DNA of 41,283 nucleotides from RGIG8306 sp964566025 (GTDB lineage Bacteria > Bacillota > Clostridia > Lachnospirales > Lachnospiraceae): positions 1-41,283 of the forward strand of contig CAZMHF010000015.1 of the NCBI GenBank assembly GCA_964566025.1, in the 5' to 3' direction. How positions within the stretch are numbered: the first letter of the stretch is position 1; each line of letters opens with the position of its first letter. Shown here piece after piece: positions 8,058-15,555 of this stretch. The notes under the pieces were generated by a model that saw only the letters and a program-made list of their open reading frames with translations, ran no database searches and was not told the origin of the DNA. Position numbers and translations under genes: made by a program.

Positions 8058-8196
8058 CCATTTTATTAATGGAAGTGTACAATTAACTTCGGATGTAGCT
8101 ATGCGCTTAGAGATTGTACTTGGAGTACCCGCGAGATTTTGGAATAATCTCGCGGCAATTTATAGAGAGAAACAAAAGATGAAAAAGAATGAGTAG
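8050..8196 (+). pseudogene. Relic of a HigA-like HTH antitoxin (C-terminal part)
   Basis: A frame overlapping the end of the kinase gene reads NISHFINGSVQLTSDVAM, then RLEIVLGVPARFWNNLAA and IYREKQ before TAG. This is the recognition helix and C-terminal half of XRE-type HigA antitoxins, where INGxxxLTxxxAxRLExxLGxPxxFWxNLxxxY is characteristic. The first half of the HTH and any start codon are missing, as is a HigB toxin. It also contains a perfect 10-bp hairpin (8129-8138 with 8146-8155) that falls within the coding relic. The stretch from here to the tRNA holds nothing else apart from the tRNA promoter. Confidence 0.75.
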
Positions 8197-8230
8197 AATA
8201 ACCTTACCCCTTACAACTTAAAAAAAGTGA

Positions 8231-8259
8231 TTGACAGATTTTAAATTTATCTTTATACT
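8231..8259 (+). promoter_or_regulatory. Strong sigma-A promoter of the tRNA-Thr gene
   Basis: Perfect TTGACA (8231-8236), a 17-base spacer and TATACT (8254-8259). The predicted transcript start falls about seven bases before the mature tRNA 5' end. Confidence 0.85.
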
Positions 8260-8272
8260 ATGCAAGTGAAAT

Positions 8273-8345
8273 GCTTCTGTGGCACAGTTGGTAGCGCGGC
8301 ACATTCGTAATGTGTAGGTCGCCGGTTCGAATCCGGCCAGGAGCT
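8273..8345 (+). tRNA. tRNA-Thr (anticodon CGU)
   Basis: A 73-base cloverleaf. The acceptor stem GCTTCTG pairs with CAGGAGC (one G-U), discriminator U. The anticodon stem GCACA/TGTGT encloses loop TTCGTAA with anticodon CGT, reading ACG. The T arm is GCCGG-TTCGAAT-CCGGC. The D arm GCAC/GCGC has one A-C mismatch at the 12-23 position. CCA is not encoded. It has its own promoter and a hairpin plus T-run downstream, so it is a monocistronic tRNA gene. Confidence 0.95.
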
Positions 8346-8361
8346 TTTCTATTATAAATGC

Positions 8362-8390
8362 GAGGAAAGACACAAAGGCTTTCTTTTTTT
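8362..8390 (+). terminator. Terminator of the tRNA-Thr gene
   Basis: GAGGAAAG (8362-8369) pairs with CTTTCTTT (8379-8386), with two G-U pairs and a nine-base loop, and the T-run extends to 8390. Low stability but well placed. Confidence 0.5.
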
Positions 8391-8413
8391 AAAACCCTGC
8401 GTGTCCGTCATAC

Positions 8414-8447
8414 AGAAACAAATGTATTTATAATAGAAACAAATGTA
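8414..8447 (+). repeat. Tandem 13-mer upstream of asd
   Basis: AGAAACAAATGTA occurs at 8414-8426 and 8435-8447, 21 bases (two helical turns) apart. A TATAAT (8429-8434) lies between the copies, without a good -35. It could be a promoter region with paired regulator sites; no regulator can be named. Confidence 0.5.
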
Positions 8448-8466
8448 GTATAAGAGGAGAAGAGTG

Positions 8467-9552
8467 ATGAAGAAAAAATTACGAGTTGGTATTTTAGGCG
8501 CAACAGGAATGGTTGGACAACGATTTATTTCATTATTAGAAAATCATCCTTGGTTTTCAGTTGTAACAGTGGCAGCAAGCCCTCGTTCAGCTGGAAAGAC
8601 TTATGAAGAAGCAGTTGGTGATCGTTGGAAGATGACAACACCTATGCCAGAGAGCGTAAAAAACTTAGTTGTACTAAATGTCAATGAAGTTGAAAAAGTA
8701 GCTTCAACAGTTGATTTTGTATTTAGTGCAGTAGATATGACAAAAGACGAAATTAAGGCGATCGAAGAAGCTTATGCAAAAACAGAGACACCTGTTGTTT
8801 CAAATAATAGTGCACATCGTTGGACAGAAGATGTTCCTATGGTTGTTCCAGAGTTAAATGCTGATCATTTTGATGTGATTCCATTTCAAAAAAAGCGTTT
8901 AGGAACTCAAAAAGGATTTATTGCTGTTAAGCCAAATTGCTCGATTCAAAGCTATGCACCTATGTTACATGCGCTAAAAGCATTTGAACCATCAACCGTT
9001 GTTGTAACAACATACCAAGCCATTTCAGGGGCAGGAAAAACGTTTAAAGAATGGCCAGAGATGATTGATAATATTATCCCATTTATCGGTGGGGAAGAAG
9101 AAAAAAGTGAGCAAGAACCACTTCGTATTTGGGGCGAGATTATTGACGGAAAAATTGTAAAGGCACAAGAGCCTGTGATTACGAGCCAATGTATTCGTGT
9201 TCCTGTACAAGATGGACATACAGCAGCCGTATTTGTTAACTTTAAGAAAAAACCTTCTAAAGAGGATATCTTAAAAGCGTGGGCAGAATTCAAAGGATTA
9301 CCACAAGAATTAGAACTTCCAAGCGCTCCAAAACAATTCATTAAATATTTTGAAGAAGATAATCGTCCTCAAGCAAATCTTGATCGTGATTATGAAAAAG
9401 GTATGGGCGTGACATGTGGTCGTTTACGCGAGGATAGTGTATATGATTGGAAGTTTGTTGGTCTATCACACAATACCGTTCGTGGTGCAGCAGGTGGCGC
9501 AGTATTATGTGCTGAAACATTAGTTGCAAAAGGCTATATCGAAGAAAAATAA
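8467..9552 (+). CDS. asd: Aspartate-semialdehyde dehydrogenase (archaeal type)
   Basis: Reduces aspartyl-phosphate to aspartate semialdehyde with NADPH, the branch-point step to lysine, threonine, methionine and diaminopimelate. The N-terminus has the nucleotide-binding GATGMVGQRF (residues 11-20), the catalytic Cys is C158 in KPNCSIQSY, and QCIRVPVQDGHT contains the substrate-binding and catalytic-His region. The length of 361 residues and the motif spelling fit the archaeal/fungal-type subfamily common in Clostridia. ATG at 8467 is preferred over GTG at 8464 because AGGAGA lies at the better distance. It is monocistronic, with a hairpin terminator downstream. No lysine riboswitch is visible in the short leader. 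Confidence 0.95.
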   Translation: MKKKLRVGILGATGMVGQRFISLLENHPWFSVVTVAASPRSAGKTYEEAVGDRWKMTTPMPESVKNLVVLNVNEVEKVASTVDFVFSAVDMTKDEIKAIEEAYAKTETPVVSNNSAHRWTEDVPMVVPELNADHFDVIPFQKKRLGTQKGFIAVKPNCSIQSYAPMLHALKAFEPSTVVVTTYQAISGAGKTFKEWPEMIDNIIPFIGGEEEKSEQEPLRIWGEIIDGKIVKAQEPVITSQCIRVPVQDGHTAAVFVNFKKKPSKEDILKAWAEFKGLPQELELPSAPKQFIKYFEEDNRPQANLDRDYEKGMGVTCGRLREDSVYDWKFVGLSHNTVRGAAGGAVLCAETLVAKGYIEEK

Positions 9553-9560
9553 AATTCAAC

Positions 9561-9629
9561 CTTCCACTGAAATAGCAGCGAAGCTGCTGGGAGGAAGTAG
9601 CGAAGCGGATTTTGAGTATCCGCGTTGAC
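9561..9629. repeat. Dispersed structured repeat, copy 1
   Basis: Nine bases after the asd stop. Two hairpins are present: AGCAGC-GAA-GCTGCT enclosed by CTTCC/GGAAG, and CGGAT...ATCCG next to GTAGCGAAGC. Both are found, reverse-complemented, in the repeat after pgeF, and the second also at the right end of the window. This copy lacks the extra hairpins of copy 2 and has about four differences in the 38-bp core shared by copies 2 and 3. Confidence 0.85.
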
Positions 9630-9637
9630 ACACCAAG

Positions 9638-9669
9638 CTGTCTATCTAATTAATGATAGGCAGTTTTTT
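9638..9669 (+). terminator. Rho-independent terminator after asd
   Basis: CTGTCTATC (9638-9646) pairs with GATAGGCAG (9655-9663), nine pairs with one G-U and an eight-base loop, followed by six T. Confidence 0.9.
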
Positions 9670-9688
9670 ATTGAAAAATCCTTTTTGC

Positions 9689-9717
9689 TTGAAGAATGAT
9701 GAAATAAATGATATAGT
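9689..9717 (+). promoter_or_regulatory. Sigma-A-type promoter for galM and following genes
   Basis: TTGAAG (9689-9694), 17-base spacer, TATAGT (9712-9717), about 30 bases before the galM start. Confidence 0.6.
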
Positions 9718-9753
9718 AGAAAGAAGAAAAAATTTAATGAAACGGAGACGGAT

Positions 9754-10815
9754 ATGGGTATTACAAGAGAAGAATTTGGAACATTAGCAAGTGGAAAAAT
9801 TGCATACAAATATGTGATGACGAATTCAAAAGGGACAAAATTAGTCGTAACAAATTATGGTGCAAATTTATTAGAACTTCATGTTGCCGACAAAGACGGT
9901 AAAATGGCAGATGTGGTATTAGGCTACGATAAGCTTGAAGATTATTTTGAAAATGGCTGTGGATTTGGAGCGTGTGTTGGACAAAATGCAAACCGAATTG
10001 GCGGTGCTTCTTTTGAGTTAAATGGGGTGACATATCCTCTTGAAGTCAATGATGGGAAAAATAATCTACATAGTGCAAAGGATTCTTTTCAACGAAGATT
10101 GTTCCGTACAACCGAAGTATTTGAAAGCGTTGAAAAAGGTGACCGAGTGAATTTTTATATCGAAAGTCCACATATGGATATGGGATTTCCAGGGAATGTA
10201 GCGCTAAGTGTTACGTATACATTGACAGAACAAAACGAAGTGAAAATTCATTATGGAGCAAGAAGTGATGAAGATACGATTATCAATATGACGAATCATT
10301 CATACTTCAACTTAGCTGGCCATAATGCAGGAAGTGCATTAGACCAACGTGTATGGATTGATTCGGATGAATTTACGATTACAGATGAGGAATCTATTCC
10401 AACAGGTGAACTTGTAAGCGTAAAGGGAACACCGATGGATTTTAACGAACTAAAGGCAATTGGAGCAGAAATCGATGCAAACTATAAACCACTTGTTGAT
10501 GCAGGTGGCTATGACCATAATTATGTTTTAAAAACCGATGGAGAACTAGCCTTAGTGGCTAGCATGCAAGATGATGCAAGCGGTCGTTTGATGAACGTGT
10601 ATACGGACTTGCCAGGATTGCAATTTTATACGGGCAATTACATTAACAATGAAAACGGAAAGGGTGGCGTTGTTTATACAAAGAGAACGGGGATTTGTTT
10701 TGAAAGTCAATACTATCCAGATGCCATTCATCACGCACATTTTCCACAACCTGTGACAAAAAAAGGCGAAAACTACAATACAACAACGATTTATGAGTTT
10801 TCGATTGTTGATTAA
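9754..10815 (+). CDS. galM: Aldose 1-epimerase (galactose mutarotase)
   Basis: Interconverts alpha and beta anomers of galactose or glucose in the cytosol, usually feeding the Leloir pathway. The 353-residue protein has the family's catalytic residues: H106 in NLHSAKD, H182 in TNHSYFNLAG and the base E317 in CFESQYYPD. NRIGGASFELNG near residue 80 is also characteristic. The start follows a GGAGACGG site. No other galactose genes lie nearby. It begins a same-strand run with the zinc-finger membrane protein and polA, sitting 13 bases from the next start. Confidence 0.95.
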   Translation: MGITREEFGTLASGKIAYKYVMTNSKGTKLVVTNYGANLLELHVADKDGKMADVVLGYDKLEDYFENGCGFGACVGQNANRIGGASFELNGVTYPLEVNDGKNNLHSAKDSFQRRLFRTTEVFESVEKGDRVNFYIESPHMDMGFPGNVALSVTYTLTEQNEVKIHYGARSDEDTIINMTNHSYFNLAGHNAGSALDQRVWIDSDEFTITDEESIPTGELVSVKGTPMDFNELKAIGAEIDANYKPLVDAGGYDHNYVLKTDGELALVASMQDDASGRLMNVYTDLPGLQFYTGNYINNENGKGGVVYTKRTGICFESQYYPDAIHHAHFPQPVTKKGENYNTTTIYEFSIVD

Positions 10816-10828
10816 GAAAGTGTGAATC

Positions 10829-11164
10829 ATGAAGTGTCGAGAATGTGAAGATATGATGCCTTTCTTTATAAAGCGAGAGGTAGATGAAGATGATCTAGAG
10901 CCATTTTTAAAGCATATCCATTCCTGCAAATCGTGCTATGAGGATTTAGAGATTTTGTACATGGTGGATATGGGTGTTCGTAGCTTAGAGGATGATTCGA
11001 AAATGGAATACAATCTTCAAAAGCATATGGATAAGGAATTTGGATTTGTAGAAAAACAATTACAACGAATAACGATTTCAAAGATCATTCGCTATGTGAT
11101 AATGACGATTTCATTTTGGATGCTTCTTTATATACTTATCGTGCAAGTGATTGATTGGCTTTAG
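10829..11164 (+). CDS. Putative zinc-finger (zf-HC2-like) single-pass membrane protein
   Basis: A 111-residue protein starting MKCRECEDMMPFFIKREV, with C3, C6, H29/H31, C33 and C36 forming a zf-HC2/anti-sigma-type zinc-binding pattern (HIHSCKSC). The C-terminal 25 residues form one hydrophobic transmembrane helix. This architecture matches anti-sigma factors with an N-terminal cytosolic zinc domain, but no ECF sigma gene is adjacent, so the partner is unknown. It has no strong ribosome binding site and its stop lies 10 bases before polA. Similar small proteins are found next to polA in related Clostridia only as far as I recall; this is not verified. Confidence 0.7.
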   Translation: MKCRECEDMMPFFIKREVDEDDLEPFLKHIHSCKSCYEDLEILYMVDMGVRSLEDDSKMEYNLQKHMDKEFGFVEKQLQRITISKIIRYVIMTISFWMLLYILIVQVIDWL

Positions 11165-11174
11165 AAGGAGTCTT

Positions 11175-13811
11175 ATGGATAAAATCGTATTAATTGATGG
11201 ACATAGTATTTTAAATCGTGCATTTTATGGAGTGCCTCCACTAACAAATAGTGAAGGGCTTCATACGAATGCCGTTTTTGGTTTCTTATCCATTTTATTT
11301 AAATTGCTGGAAGAAGAAAAACCACAATATTTAGTGGTTGCTTTTGATGTAAAGGCAAAAACATTTCGACATGCATTATATAGTGAATATAAAGGAACCC
11401 GAAAGGGTATGCCGCAAGAGCTTCATGAGCAAGTGCCTATTATGAAACAGGTGCTACAAGCGATGGACATTTTGATTATTGAGATGGAAGGCTTTGAGGC
11501 AGATGATGTTTTAGGAACCATTGCAAAAAGCTGTGAGCAAAAAGGATTAGCTGTTTCTTTGATTTCTGGCGACAGAGATATGTTACAATTGGCGAGCGAA
11601 CGAATCAAAATTCGTATTCCGAAAACAAAAGCAGGAAAAACAGAAATTGTTGATTATAATGCAAAAGAAGTTATGGAACAATACCAAGTGACACCAAGTG
11701 AATTTATTGATGTGAAAGCCTTGATGGGTGATGCATCAGACAATATACCAGGGCTTCAGGGCGTGGGTGAGAAAACGGCAATTAAAATTATTGTAGAGTA
11801 TCATTCGATTGAAAATGCTTATGAGAATCGAGCAAATCTAAAACCACCACGTGCAGCGAAAGAATTTGAAGAGAATTTTGATCAGGCAAAGCTTAGTAAA
11901 GAGCTTGCGACAATTTGCACGAGCGTACCATTAGAATTTAGTCTAGATTGCGCTATGATGAACAATATTTATACGCCAGAATGTTATGAGTGGTTTAAAA
12001 AATTAGAGTTCAAGAAATTTCTTGACCGTTTTTCGGAAAAAGATGTAGCCGAAGCGACGAATTTTGAATTAGAAGTCAATATAATAGATGAGTATACGGC
12101 AGTTGTGGATTATTTGAAAACATTGAAAAAGGAAAAAGTCATTGGTTTTGAAATACTACACGAGGAAGCCATTCCTTATGGTGTGGTGTTTACCGTACAT
12201 GATCAAACAAAGTATATTCCGATTGGTGGATTTATCGAAAAAAATTGGTTGCTTTCGCAGGTTAAAGATATTTTGCGAGCAGTCAAAACGGTCTGCGTGA
12301 TGAACTTAAAAGAGATTCTCCATTTTGTGGGAACGCTTTATGAGGTGGATTTTTTTGACGCAGCAGTTGCTTCGTATTTATTGTATCCATTACAAAGTGA
12401 ATATGAGTATAATCATATTGCAAATGATCAACTAAATTTGATTGTCCCTGACAAAGTAGAACTACTAGAAAAAAAGAAAATACGAGAATGGGTTAGCGAG
12501 AATTTAGAAAAAGTAGCCTATTATGCAGGGATGCGAGCAACGGTTGCAGTATATGCGATGCCTATACTAAAACAGAAGTTAAGCGAAACAAACATGCTAT
12601 CACTGTACGAGAATATTGAAATCCCACTGATTTATTGCTTATACAATATGGAAAAGGTGGGCGTTTTGATTGACCAAGAGGCGCTTTCGGATTATCATCA
12701 TAAAGTCCTTACCTTGACAAATGATTTAGAACAAGAAATCTATCAGTTAGCAGGAAGCGTATTTAATATTCAATCACCAAAACAACTCGGCGAAGTATTA
12801 TTTGACCAATTACAATTGCCAAATGGTAAAAAAACAAAAACGGGTTACTCAACTGCGGCTGATGTATTGGAAAAATTGCTTTATGCACATCCGATTGTTC
12901 CAAAGGTATTGGAATATCGACATATGGCAAAATTAAAATCCACCTACGCAGAAGGTTTGGCGAATTTTATTGCGGAAGATGGAAGAATACATGGGAAATT
13001 CAATCAAACCATTACAGCGACAGGGCGTATTAGTAGTACGGAGCCGAACTTGCAAAACATTCCTGTGCGGATGGAAATTGGTCGCGAAATTCGAAAGGTA
13101 TTTATCCCTAAAGAAGGCTGTGTGTTTATTGATGCCGATTATTCGCAAATTGAGCTTCGTATTTTAGCGCACTTATCACAGGATAAACAATTAATTCAAT
13201 CTTATCAACAAGCAGAGGATATTCATGCGTTAACAGCTGCACAGGTGTTTGGTACTCCGATTGATGAAGTGACAAGTGAGCAACGTCGTCGTGCGAAAGC
13301 TGTGAATTTTGGAATCGTTTATGGTATTAGTGCATTTGGATTGAGTGAAGATTTACACATTACACGCAAAGAGGCAAGTGAATATATTGCGCGATATTTT
13401 GAAGTTTACCCAGGTGTGAAACGATATTTGGATAGCTTAATAAAACAGGCGAAAACAGACGGCTATGTTACGACATTGTACGGACGAATTCGACCAATCC
13501 CTGAAATACGCTCATCTAATTTTAATCAAAAAAATATGGGAGAGCGAATTGCGATGAATTCGCCATTGCAAGGAACTGCAGCGGATATTATGAAAATGGC
13601 TGCCATTGGTGTGGAAAAAGCGATTCGAGAAGAAGGGTTACATTCACAAATTGTTCTTCAAGTGCATGATGAGTTGTTAATCGAAGCACCAAAAGAAGAG
13701 GAAGATGCAATTCGCCGTATTTTATATGAAAATATGCAACAAGCAGCAAAGCTTGATGTAAAGCTTGAAATCGATATCAATGTCGGCGAGAATTGGTATG
13801 AGGCAAAATAG
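11175..13811 (+). CDS. polA: DNA polymerase I
   Basis: An 878-residue family A polymerase for Okazaki-fragment processing and repair. It has an N-terminal 5'-3' exonuclease/flap domain (about 1-290) with EADDVLG, SGDRDMLQL and ALMGDASDNIPG, then a degenerate 3'-5' exonuclease domain, then the polymerase domain. Motif A starts at D653 (DADYSQIELR), motif B is at about 704-716 (RRRAKAVNFGIVYG), and motif C is H831-D832-E833. The proofreading DxE motif is replaced by FEI, so proofreading is probably absent, as in Bacillus and Taq enzymes. AAGGAG fixes the ATG at 11175, not the upstream frame start inside the previous gene. coaE follows 14 bases later. Confidence 0.97.
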   Translation: MDKIVLIDGHSILNRAFYGVPPLTNSEGLHTNAVFGFLSILFKLLEEEKPQYLVVAFDVKAKTFRHALYSEYKGTRKGMPQELHEQVPIMKQVLQAMDILIIEMEGFEADDVLGTIAKSCEQKGLAVSLISGDRDMLQLASERIKIRIPKTKAGKTEIVDYNAKEVMEQYQVTPSEFIDVKALMGDASDNIPGLQGVGEKTAIKIIVEYHSIENAYENRANLKPPRAAKEFEENFDQAKLSKELATICTSVPLEFSLDCAMMNNIYTPECYEWFKKLEFKKFLDRFSEKDVAEATNFELEVNIIDEYTAVVDYLKTLKKEKVIGFEILHEEAIPYGVVFTVHDQTKYIPIGGFIEKNWLLSQVKDILRAVKTVCVMNLKEILHFVGTLYEVDFFDAAVASYLLYPLQSEYEYNHIANDQLNLIVPDKVELLEKKKIREWVSENLEKVAYYAGMRATVAVYAMPILKQKLSETNMLSLYENIEIPLIYCLYNMEKVGVLIDQEALSDYHHKVLTLTNDLEQEIYQLAGSVFNIQSPKQLGEVLFDQLQLPNGKKTKTGYSTAADVLEKLLYAHPIVPKVLEYRHMAKLKSTYAEGLANFIAEDGRIHGKFNQTITATGRISSTEPNLQNIPVRMEIGREIRKVFIPKEGCVFIDADYSQIELRILAHLSQDKQLIQSYQQAEDIHALTAAQVFGTPIDEVTSEQRRRAKAVNFGIVYGISAFGLSEDLHITRKEASEYIARYFEVYPGVKRYLDSLIKQAKTDGYVTTLYGRIRPIPEIRSSNFNQKNMGERIAMNSPLQGTAADIMKMAAIGVEKAIREEGLHSQIVLQVHDELLIEAPKEEEDAIRRILYENMQQAAKLDVKLEIDINVGENWYEAK

Positions 13812-13825
13812 ATAAGAAGGAAACT

Positions 13826-14440
13826 ATGATTATTGGAATTACAGGTAGAGTAGGTAGCGGTAAATCGACATTAACACGATTGTTTCGTACGGTGGAAAAT
13901 ACATGTATTATCTATGCAGATGTTGTTGCGCATGATATAATGATGCCCGGTGGTAGTACGTATCAACCACTTATTCGATTACTTGGTGATGAAATTCTAG
14001 CAATAGATGGCACGATTGATCGAAAAAAAATGGCAGATGAAATGTACAAAAGCGCTGCAATGGTTCAACAAGTGAATCAAATCGTCCATCCGCTTGTTCA
14101 TCAAGAAATCGTAAAGCGAATTCATGATTATGAAAATGACCATCAAAATGAATTGTTTTTTTGTGTGATAGAAGCAGCTCTTTTATATGAAGGCGGATTC
14201 TGTGATATGTGTGATGAGGTGTGGGTTGTTGTGACGCCAGAAGAATTAATTAAAAAACGCTTGTTAGAGAGTCGACAATATTCATACGACAAAACAGATG
14301 CTATTTTGAATCAACAAATGACAAATGAAGAATTTCTAAAAATTGGACATCGCATGTTTTACAATGATGGTGATAGCCAGTTGTTAGAAAAGCAATTCAA
14401 AGAAGTAATGAATGAGATTGAATGCCAGTACAACAAATAA
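13826..14440 (+). CDS. coaE: Dephospho-CoA kinase
   Basis: Phosphorylates the 3'-hydroxyl of dephospho-CoA, the last step of CoA synthesis. The 204-residue protein has the P-loop GRVGSGKST at 7-15, DVVAHDIMMPGG as the substrate-binding DxxxH region, and the VIEAALLYEGGF/VWVVVTPEE strands of the nucleoside monophosphate kinase fold. The family P-loop is usually GxxGSGKS, which fits. It is placed after polA, a common Firmicutes arrangement, and precedes the YycJ-like gene by 15 bases, suggesting one operon. Confidence 0.93.
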   Translation: MIIGITGRVGSGKSTLTRLFRTVENTCIIYADVVAHDIMMPGGSTYQPLIRLLGDEILAIDGTIDRKKMADEMYKSAAMVQQVNQIVHPLVHQEIVKRIHDYENDHQNELFFCVIEAALLYEGGFCDMCDEVWVVVTPEELIKKRLLESRQYSYDKTDAILNQQMTNEEFLKIGHRMFYNDGDSQLLEKQFKEVMNEIECQYNK

Positions 14441-14455
14441 AAGGAGCGATAGGTG

Positions 14456-15253
14456 ATGAGATTTACTAGTTTGGCTAGTGGTAGTAGCGGTAATTGCGCC
14501 TATGTAGGAACGGATAATACACATATTTTAGTGGATGTGGGTGTGTCATGCAAAAAAATCACACAAGGGCTACAGGAATTGGATTTACAGCTAAAGGATT
14601 TGGCTGGAATTTTCATAACGCATGAACATAGTGACCATATTCAAGGTTTGCGTGTCATTTCAAAAAAAAATAACATCCCTATTTATGCGACAGGAAAAAC
14701 ATTAGAAAAAATCAGAGAATACGATAAAAAGCATGAAATTGATGAAGCTTGTTATGTTGAAGTGATTGAGGATGAGGCAATTCAAATTCACGATATGAAA
14801 ATTGAGGCCTTTCGCAATACACATGATGCGGCACAGCCAGTAGGCTACCGAATTGAAAATGAAAAAAGTGCCGTAGCAGTTGCAACGGATTTAGGAAATT
14901 TCTCAGAATATACACTTGCTCATTTGCGAGGGCTTGATGCAATATTGATTGAAGCAAATCATGATGTGCGCATGCTAGAGGTAGGAAGTTACCCTTACTA
15001 CTTAAAAAGACGAATTCTAAGTGATTTTGGACATTTGTCAAATGAAAGATGTGGGCGTCTTTTGTGCGAGATTTTACATGATGATATAAAGCATATTTTG
15101 CTTGGTCATATAAGTAAAGAAAATAATTATGAGGCACTTGCTTACGAAACGGTTCGAACGGAAATTACGGCGGGACTTTGCCCCTATCAAGCAGATGATT
15201 TTAATATACATGTCGCTAATCGCGACACAATTTCAGATATTATGCATTTATAA
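14456..15253 (+). CDS. YycJ/WalJ-like MBL-fold metallohydrolase
   Basis: A metallo-beta-lactamase-fold protein of 265 residues. LASGSSGNCAYV at the N-terminus and the zinc motif H56-E-H58-S-D60-H61 are diagnostic of the YycJ/WalJ group, which is related to RNase Z/J and thought to act as a 5'-3' exonuclease in DNA mismatch repair or cell-cycle coordination. Further ligands are in NTHDAAQPVGY and LGHIS. A GTG at 14453 just before the ATG is an equally possible start; AAGGAG at 14441-14446 serves both. Unlike in Bacillus, no walKR genes are next to it. Confidence 0.88.
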   Translation: MRFTSLASGSSGNCAYVGTDNTHILVDVGVSCKKITQGLQELDLQLKDLAGIFITHEHSDHIQGLRVISKKNNIPIYATGKTLEKIREYDKKHEIDEACYVEVIEDEAIQIHDMKIEAFRNTHDAAQPVGYRIENEKSAVAVATDLGNFSEYTLAHLRGLDAILIEANHDVRMLEVGSYPYYLKRRILSDFGHLSNERCGRLLCEILHDDIKHILLGHISKENNYEALAYETVRTEITAGLCPYQADDFNIHVANRDTISDIMHL

Positions 15254-15270
15254 ATTTTGGAGGTAGAAAG

Positions 15271-15543
15271 ATGAAGAAAGCGATTATTACAGTAGTAGGA
15301 ATTGATACCGTAGGTATTATAGCAAAAGTGTGTGCGTATTTAGCGGAACACAAAATCAATATCTTAGATATATCACAAACCATTGTCGAAAATTATTTTA
15401 ATATGATGATGATTGTTGATTTAACAAATGCAGATATAAAGAGTGCAAATGCAATTGAGGATTTAGAAAAAATCGGAACAGATATTGGCGTAGTGGTTCG
15501 TATGCAGATGGAAGAAATCTTTACGAAAATGCACCGTATTTAG
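15271..15543 (+). CDS. ACT domain-containing protein (UPF0237)
   Basis: A 90-residue stand-alone ACT domain. The sequence AIITVVGIDTVGIIAKVCAYL and the spacing of helices match the UPF0237 family. Such domains bind amino acids as allosteric sensors. The gene lies 12 bases before the PFL-family gene, a fixed pair in many Firmicutes, so it probably regulates or partners that protein. GGAGG precedes the ATG. Confidence 0.92.
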   Translation: MKKAIITVVGIDTVGIIAKVCAYLAEHKINILDISQTIVENYFNMMMIVDLTNADIKSANAIEDLEKIGTDIGVVVRMQMEEIFTKMHRI

Positions 15544-15555
15544 TAGGAGGACTTA

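Noticed and set aside
8129..8155. Perfect 10-bp hairpin CCGCGAGATT/AATCTCGCGG as a terminator of the kinase operon
   Set aside because: No T-run follows, and the sequence is explained as codons of the HigA relic (PARFWNNLAA).
8391..8466. Lysine riboswitch ahead of asd
   Set aside because: The gap after the tRNA terminator is too short and shows a tandem 13-mer, not a riboswitch-like fold.
9754..10815. Two epimerase genes (2968-3825 and this one) as a recent duplication
   Set aside because: They belong to different subfamilies (LacX-like and GalM), with different lengths and motif spelling, so they are not recent duplicates.
12061..12480. Loss of the polA 3'-5' exonuclease catalytic residues as a novelty
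   Set aside because: Degenerate proofreading domains are normal in many Firmicutes and Thermus PolA proteins.
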